Below are positions 16,108 to 20,392 of a DNA stretch of 20,392 nt, in pieces. The translations under genes and the position numbers were made by a program. This DNA comes from Prevotellaceae bacterium UBA1743 (GTDB taxonomy: Bacteria; Bacteroidota; Bacteroidia; Bacteroidales; Bacteroidaceae), in NCBI GenBank assembly GCA_002314945.1, contig DCHV01000032.1, forward strand, positions 1-20,392, given 5' to 3'. How positions within the stretch are numbered: position 1 is the first letter of the stretch; every line of letters starts with the position of its first letter. The notes under the pieces were generated by a model. It made no database searches. It saw nothing but the letters and a program-made list of their open reading frames with translations, and was not told the DNA's origin.

Positions 16108-17271
16108 ATGAAAGCATTAAGAAAATTTTTCGATAATATCAAACCTAACATTGCAGAAGGTGGTAAATTCCATGCTTTCCGCAGTTTGGTAGATGGGTTC
16201 GAGACATTTGCCTTTGTTCCCAACCAGACTTCTCGCGTAGGCTGTGTGAATATACACGATGCAATAGATAGCAAGCGTATCATGAGTTTTGTGGTAATAG
16301 CACTCGTGCCCGCCTTGTTATTTGGTATGTACAATGTAGGTTATCAGAATTATCTTGCAGCTGGCACATTGGCCAATGCTACTTTTTGTGACTTGTTCTT
16401 GTATGGCCTTTTGGCAGTATTACCAAAGATCATTGTTAGTTATGTTGTAGGTCTGGGTATAGAATTTGTAGTAGCCCAATGGAAGGGTGAGGAAATTCAG
16501 GAAGGATTCCTCGTGTCTGGTATCTTGATACCCATGATTGTACCTGTCAATACTCCTCTGTGGATGTTAGCAATAGCCGTAGCCTTCAGCGTGATTCTTG
16601 CGAAGGAGATATTCGGTGGTACTGGTATGAATATCTTTAATCCAGCCTTGATTACACGTGCCTTCCTGTTCTTTAGTTATCCCAGTGTGATGACTGGTGA
16701 TGACAATGTCTGGGTAGCACAAAATACGATCTTCGGATTGGGAAACAACGTGCCTGATACCTACACAGCAGCAACTCCTCTCGGTGAGGCTGCCCTGGGA
16801 ACTCCCCTGACAGATTCCTTCAATGCTATCATTGGTCTTATCCCTGGTGCCATAGGTGAAACCAGCGTGATAGCTATCGCATTGGGTGGTATCCTTCTTC
16901 TGTGGACTGGTGTAGCCAGTTGGAAGACTATGTTGAGCGTATTTGTAGGTGGAGCACTTACAGGACTCTTGTTCCAGAGCCTTGGTATGTCGCCTCTTAC
17001 TTGGTCCGACCAACTTATCCTTGGTGGATTCTGTTTTGGTGCTGTCTTTATGGCAACTGATCCTGTTACAAGTGCACGTACAGAATGTGGTAAGTATATT
17101 TATGGCTTCTTGATTGGTGTTGTAGCAGTGATGGTACGTGTCATGAATCCTGGTTATCCAGAGGGAATGATGCTGGCAATTCTGCTGATGAACTTGTTCG
17201 CACCTCTGATTGATTATTGCTTTGTACAGAGTAATATCAACAAGCGTGCTAAACGTGCAACAATTAAATAA
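16108..17271 (+). CDS. nqrB: Na+-translocating NADH:quinone oxidoreductase subunit B
   Basis: This 387-residue multi-spanning membrane protein is NqrB, which carries covalently bound FMN and takes part in Na+ transport and quinone reduction. About ten hydrophobic helices follow an amphipathic start (MKALRKFFDNIKPNI). Family landmarks are KEIFGGTGMNIFNPALITRA (residues 166-185) and FMATDPVTSARTECGKYIYG near the C-terminus. The expected flavinylated threonine is T223 in DTYTAATPLGEA. The motif reads TAAT rather than the usual S/T-G-A-T seen for ApbE targets. Flavin attachment needs an ApbE transferase, which is not in the window. It starts 15 bases after nqrA with no clear Shine-Dalgarno sequence. 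Confidence 0.97.
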   Translation: MKALRKFFDNIKPNIAEGGKFHAFRSLVDGFETFAFVPNQTSRVGCVNIHDAIDSKRIMSFVVIALVPALLFGMYNVGYQNYLAAGTLANATFCDLFLYGLLAVLPKIIVSYVVGLGIEFVVAQWKGEEIQEGFLVSGILIPMIVPVNTPLWMLAIAVAFSVILAKEIFGGTGMNIFNPALITRAFLFFSYPSVMTGDDNVWVAQNTIFGLGNNVPDTYTAATPLGEAALGTPLTDSFNAIIGLIPGAIGETSVIAIALGGILLLWTGVASWKTMLSVFVGGALTGLLFQSLGMSPLTWSDQLILGGFCFGAVFMATDPVTSARTECGKYIYGFLIGVVAVMVRVMNPGYPEGMMLAILLMNLFAPLIDYCFVQSNINKRAKRATIK

Positions 17272-17281
17272 GTATAAGGAT

Positions 17282-18034
17282 ATGGCAAAGTTTAAATGTA
17301 ATGTTTGTGGACAGACCTTCGAGGCTGACACAAAACCGGCTGTATGCCCTATATGCGGTGCGCCTGCTTCTGTCATCGAAGAAATAGTGGAAGAAACAGC
17401 CGCAGCTCCCAAGAAGAAAGGTATTGATACCAATAGCAATACCTATACGATTATCTATGCTGCAGTGATAGTAGTGATAGTGGCCTTCTTGCTGGCATTT
17501 GTTTCATCAGTATTGAAACCTACACAGGATGCCAATGTAATGCGTGATAAAAAGAATCAGATTTTGATTTCACTAAACATCACAGGCTTGAAAGGTGCTG
17601 ACATTGACTCTAAGTATGCTTCAGTAGTTACCAATGAAATTCCTCAAGGCAGTCAGGTCGTCTATGAGGCTAATGTAGATGGCTCTACGAAATATGTGTT
17701 ACCTGTCAAAGGACGTGGTCTTTGGGGCAGTCTTTGGGGCTATATCTCTGTGAATGAAGATAAACAAACCGTTTATGGTACTTATTTCGACCATGAAGGT
17801 GAAACTGCAGGTTTGGGTGCTCGTATCAAGGAACGTTGGTTCCAGGAGCAGTTCAATGGTAAATCTATCTTTGATGAAAATGGTAATGTGGCTTTGACTG
17901 TAGTAAAGGCTGGTACTTCTAAGAGTGCAATGGAAGTCGATGGCGTAACTGGTGCAACCCTTACCAGTAATGGTGTAGCCGGTATGGTTAAAGACGGATT
18001 GACGAATTATGAATCTTTCCTTAAAGGAGAATAA
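17282..18034 (+). CDS. nqrC: NqrC with an N-terminal rubredoxin-like four-cysteine domain
   Basis: This 250-residue protein is NqrC from about residue 50 onward. NTYTIIYA begins a single transmembrane helix (about 54-78), followed by a periplasmic FMN domain with GRGLWGSLWGY, DHEGETAGLGARI and the flavinylation motif VTGATLTSNGV, where T226 should carry covalent FMN. Ahead of this lies an extra domain: KCNVCGQTFE with C6 and C9, then AVCPICGAPAS with C22 and C25. The CxxC-12-CxxC arrangement matches rubredoxin-like domains of rubrerythrins. A linker rich in E, A, P and K joins the two. NqrC normally starts close to the transmembrane helix. The ATG at 17282, 10 bases after nqrB, is the natural start; an in-frame start at 17210 would lie inside nqrB. 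The extra domain should face the cytoplasm. Its function here is inference. Confidence 0.95.
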   Translation: MAKFKCNVCGQTFEADTKPAVCPICGAPASVIEEIVEETAAAPKKKGIDTNSNTYTIIYAAVIVVIVAFLLAFVSSVLKPTQDANVMRDKKNQILISLNITGLKGADIDSKYASVVTNEIPQGSQVVYEANVDGSTKYVLPVKGRGLWGSLWGYISVNEDKQTVYGTYFDHEGETAGLGARIKERWFQEQFNGKSIFDENGNVALTVVKAGTSKSAMEVDGVTGATLTSNGVAGMVKDGLTNYESFLKGE

Positions 18035-18037
18035 TGC

Positions 18038-18044
18038 AGGAGGA
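18038..18044 (+). promoter_or_regulatory. Strong Shine-Dalgarno site of nqrD
   Basis: AGGAGGA lies 7 bases before the nqrD ATG at 18052. A near-perfect Shine-Dalgarno sequence is uncommon in Bacteroidetes and contrasts with nqrA and nqrB, which show none. It confirms the nqrD start. Confidence 0.7.
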
Positions 18045-18051
18045 ATAGAAT

Positions 18052-18678
18052 ATGAGTAAATTGTTTTCAAATGAGAATAAAGCAGTATTCTCTAATCCGC
18101 TGAATCTGAATAACCCTATTGCTGTACAGGTATTGGGTATTTGTTCAGCATTGGCGGTAACCTCTCAGTTGGAACCCGCTATTGTAATGGGTTTGAGTGT
18201 GACGATCATCACGGCATTTTCCAATGTAATCATTTCTTTGATACGTAAGACTATTCCCAATCGTATACGTATTATCGTTCAGTTGGTAGTTGTTGCAGCA
18301 TTGGTGACTATAGTTGCACAGATTCTGAAGGCATTTGCATACGATGTGAGCGTACAGTTGAGCGTCTATGTAGGATTGATTATTACCAACTGTATTCTGA
18401 TGGGGCGTCTTGAGGCTTTCGCTATGCAGAATGGTCCCTGGGAATCTTTCTTGGACGGAATAGGTAATGGTTTGGGCTATGCACTTATCTTGGTTATCGT
18501 AGGTTTTATACGTGAATTGCTTGGTTTTGGTACACTGCTTGGTTTCCAGATTGTTCCTGACTGTGTTTATAATGCAGGTTATATGAACAATGGAATGATG
18601 ACGATGCCCGCCATGTCTCTAATCATCGTTGGTTGTGTAATTTGGGCTCACCGCTCGATAAACAAGGAGGAAAAGTAA
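18052..18678 (+). CDS. nqrD: Na+-translocating NADH:quinone oxidoreductase subunit D
   Basis: This 208-residue integral membrane protein matches NqrD (Rnf-Nqr family, about six helices). C31 in LGICSALAVT and C114 in ITNCILMGR are the two half-helix cysteines that, with the matching pair in NqrE, hold the intramembrane iron-sulfur centre of Na+-NQR. Other landmarks are GRLEAFAMQNGPWESFLDGIGNGLGY in the central part and a terminal WAHRSINKEEK. Length is normal for the family. It is preceded by a strong Shine-Dalgarno site and is separated from nqrE by a single base, so stoichiometric translation with nqrE is likely. Confidence 0.97.
   Translation: MSKLFSNENKAVFSNPLNLNNPIAVQVLGICSALAVTSQLEPAIVMGLSVTIITAFSNVIISLIRKTIPNRIRIIVQLVVVAALVTIVAQILKAFAYDVSVQLSVYVGLIITNCILMGRLEAFAMQNGPWESFLDGIGNGLGYALILVIVGFIRELLGFGTLLGFQIVPDCVYNAGYMNNGMMTMPAMSLIIVGCVIWAHRSINKEEK
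18664..18670 (+). promoter_or_regulatory. Shine-Dalgarno site of nqrE inside the end of nqrD
   Basis: AAGGAGG lies within the last codons of nqrD, 9 bases before the nqrE ATG at 18680. It fixes the nqrE start and supports independent initiation in addition to coupling with nqrD. Confidence 0.65.
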
Positions 18679-18679
18679 T

Positions 18680-19309
18680 ATGGAACACATGATTAGTTTG
18701 TTTGTCCGCTCTATTTTTGTGGACAATATGATTTTTGCTTTCTTCTTGGGAATGTGCTCTTATTTGGCTGTTTCCAAGAACGTAAAGACTGCATTTGGTT
18801 TGGGTGTAGCTGTAACCTTTGTCTTGTTGGTTACTGTCCCGGCTGATTATGCTTTGCAGATGTATGTATTAGGTCCCAATGCGCTGGTTGAGGGCGTGGA
18901 TCTGACCTTCTTAGCTTTTATCCTGTTTATTGCTGTAATTGCAGGTATTGTACAATTGGTGGAAATGGTAGTTGAACGTTTCAGCCCCAGTTTGTATGCA
19001 GCCTTGGGTATTTTCTTGCCTCTGATTGCTGTAAACTGTGCCATCATGGGTGCTTCTCTGTTTATGCAGCAGCGTGTGCAGATGGATCCTGAGACCAGTA
19101 CTCAAGCAATATCATGTGTGGGTGATGCAATAGCTTACGCACTTGGTTCTGGTATTGGTTGGCTCCTTGCTATCGTCGGTTTAGCTGCTATCCGTGAAAA
19201 GATGGCATATACAGACGTGCCCAAGCCTCTTCAAGGTTTAGGTATTACGTTTATCACTGTCGGCTTGATGGCAATGGCATTTATGTGTTTCTCTGGTTTG
19301 AACATTTAA
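18680..19309 (+). CDS. nqrE: Na+-translocating NADH:quinone oxidoreductase subunit E
   Basis: This 209-residue protein with about six membrane helices matches NqrE, the homologous and inversely oriented partner of NqrD. C26 in LGMCSYLAVSKN and C120 in VNCAIMGASLFM sit at the positions known for the cysteines that share the intramembrane iron-sulfur site with NqrD. The opening MEHMISLFVRSIFVDNMIFA and the ending FITVGLMAMAFMCFSGL are family-typical, and the length is normal. It begins one base after the nqrD stop, and nqrF follows after 19 bases. Confidence 0.97.
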   Translation: MEHMISLFVRSIFVDNMIFAFFLGMCSYLAVSKNVKTAFGLGVAVTFVLLVTVPADYALQMYVLGPNALVEGVDLTFLAFILFIAVIAGIVQLVEMVVERFSPSLYAALGIFLPLIAVNCAIMGASLFMQQRVQMDPETSTQAISCVGDAIAYALGSGIGWLLAIVGLAAIREKMAYTDVPKPLQGLGITFITVGLMAMAFMCFSGLNI

Positions 19310-19314
19310 TGAGT

Positions 19315-19320
19315 AGGAAG
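19315..19320 (+). promoter_or_regulatory. Shine-Dalgarno-like site of nqrF
   Basis: AGGAAG lies 8 bases before the nqrF ATG at 19329. It is weaker than the sites of nqrD and nqrE but at normal spacing, and it supports the chosen nqrF start. Confidence 0.45.
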
Positions 19321-19328
19321 TAATAACA

Positions 19329-20392
19329 ATGGATATGAGTTTGATTTTGACGAGTATTGTGGTATTCCTGGTGATCATCCTTGCGTTGGTCATCATCCTG
19401 CTCGTTGCTAAGAAGTATTTGTCACCCAGTGGCAATGTAAATATTACGATTAATGGAAAAGATATACTCTCTGTTGCTCAGGGTTCATCACTTTTGAGTA
19501 CTTTGGCACAAGAAGGTGTATTTCTGCCCAGCGCTTGTGGCGGTAAGGGCTCATGTGGTCAGTGCAAACTACAAGTTCCTGAGGGTGGTGGCGAGATTCT
19601 CGATAGTGAGAAGGGTCAGTTTACCCGTAAACAAATTAAGGAGAACTGGCGTCTCGGTTGTCAATGTAAGGTAAAGGGTGATTTGAAAATCCAAGTTCCT
19701 GATAGCGTAATGGGTGTCAAGGAGTGGGAATGTACAGTCATCAGCAACAAGAATGTTGCAAGCTTTATCAAGGAATTCAAGGTTCAGTTGCCTCCAGGGG
19801 AGCACATGGACTTCGAACCTGGTTCATACGCTCAAATCAAGATTCCTGCTTATGACATTGACTACAATCGTGACATGGATAAGGATCTCATAGGTGACCT
19901 CTATGTACCCACATGGCAGAAGTTTGGTATCTTTGGCTTGAAGCAGAAGAATGATGTGCCAACCATCCGTGCATACTCTATGGCTAACTATCCTGATGAG
20001 GGTGATATCATTACCTTGACGGTACGTATTGCTACACCTCCCTTTAAGCCCAAAGAGCAAGGTCCTGGCTTCCAGGATGTACCTTGCGGTATAGCTTCAA
20101 CCTATATCTTCAGTTTGAAGCCTGGTGACAAGTGTGTCATGAGTGGTCCTTACGGAGAATTCCATCCTCACTACGGCACAGGTCGTGAGATGATCTGGGT
20201 AGGCGGTGGTGCTGGTATGGCTCCTCTTCGCGCTCAGATTATGCACTTGCTGAAGACCTTGAAGGTACGTGATCGTGAGATGCATTATTTCTACGGTGCT
20301 CGTGCTATTGATGAAGTCTTCTTCCTGGAGGATTTCCTCGAGTTGGAAAAAGAATTCTCTAACTTCCACTTCCATTTGGCACTTGACCGTCC
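19329..20392 (+). CDS. nqrF: Na+-translocating NADH:quinone oxidoreductase subunit F (3' end beyond window)
   Basis: The first 354 codons of NqrF are visible; the family is usually a little over 400 residues, so the NAD-binding tail is missing. NqrF is the NADH dehydrogenase entry subunit. It has one N-terminal transmembrane helix (about residues 5-27). A plant-type 2Fe-2S ferredoxin domain follows with C70, C76 and C79 in CGGKGSCGQCK and C111 in RLGCQC. An FAD domain carries RAYSMANYP (214-222). An NADH domain begins with VGGGAGMAPLRAQ (291-303) and continues into HYFYGARAIDEVFF. Electrons pass from NADH to FAD to 2Fe-2S and on to the NqrD/E centre. It starts 19 bases after nqrE and is the last of the canonical nqr genes. 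Confidence 0.97.
   Translation, partial: MDMSLILTSIVVFLVIILALVIILLVAKKYLSPSGNVNITINGKDILSVAQGSSLLSTLAQEGVFLPSACGGKGSCGQCKLQVPEGGGEILDSEKGQFTRKQIKENWRLGCQCKVKGDLKIQVPDSVMGVKEWECTVISNKNVASFIKEFKVQLPPGEHMDFEPGSYAQIKIPAYDIDYNRDMDKDLIGDLYVPTWQKFGIFGLKQKNDVPTIRAYSMANYPDEGDIITLTVRIATPPFKPKEQGPGFQDVPCGIASTYIFSLKPGDKCVMSGPYGEFHPHYGTGREMIWVGGGAGMAPLRAQIMHLLKTLKVRDREMHYFYGARAIDEVFFLEDFLELEKEFSNFHFHLALDR

Noticed and set aside
16567..17439. Minus-strand 290-codon open frame opposite nqrB and nqrC
   Set aside because: Antisense to two certain genes; low-complexity Cys/Thr/His-rich product typical of a complement shadow.

Overview
The window looks like chromosomal DNA of a Bacteroidales bacterium, most likely Prevotella-like. 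Supporting signs are a complete Na+-NQR gene order, a Bacteroidetes-type TamB, glycoside hydrolases with signal peptides, a TonB-dependent receptor, and promoter elements of the Bacteroidetes form (TTTG about 19 bases upstream of TAnnTTTG). I see no RNA genes, insertion sequences, CRISPR arrays or phage genes. The largest gene-free stretches are the two divergent promoter regions (about 116 and 111-146 bases), so no gap exceeds 300 bases.

Left block (1-5664, minus strand). Five closely packed genes read right to left: a YccF membrane protein, a TonB-dependent receptor, a winged-helix protein of the AlkZ/YcaQ (HTH_42) family, a metallo-beta-lactamase-fold hydrolase, and a secreted GH51 alpha-L-arabinofuranosidase whose C-terminus lies beyond the left edge. 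Gaps are 10 and 20 bases, then two 4-base ATGA overlaps, so this is probably one transcript. The mix of functions is unusual and no SusC/SusD pair is present.

Middle block (5665-14660). A good Bacteroidetes promoter drives a large secreted GH38 alpha-mannosidase with a C-terminal discoidin-type domain (plus strand). Convergent to it are a TauE/SafE (TSUP) permease and, upstream of that permease and 2 bases from it, a very large TamB outer-membrane biogenesis protein. The TamB reading frame has a membrane anchor upstream of its first recognised start codon, which suggests either an ATA start or a one-base frameshift near the N-terminus.

Right block (14661-20392, plus strand). nqrA-B-C-D-E-F encode the Na+-translocating NADH:quinone oxidoreductase; nqrF runs off the right edge. 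NqrF takes electrons from NADH via FAD and a 2Fe-2S centre, NqrD/E carry the intramembrane iron-sulfur site, NqrB and NqrC carry covalent FMN, and NqrA binds quinone. The most unusual feature of the window is here: NqrC begins with a four-cysteine rubredoxin-like domain ahead of its transmembrane helix, which would add a metal (probably iron) centre on the cytoplasmic side of the pump.
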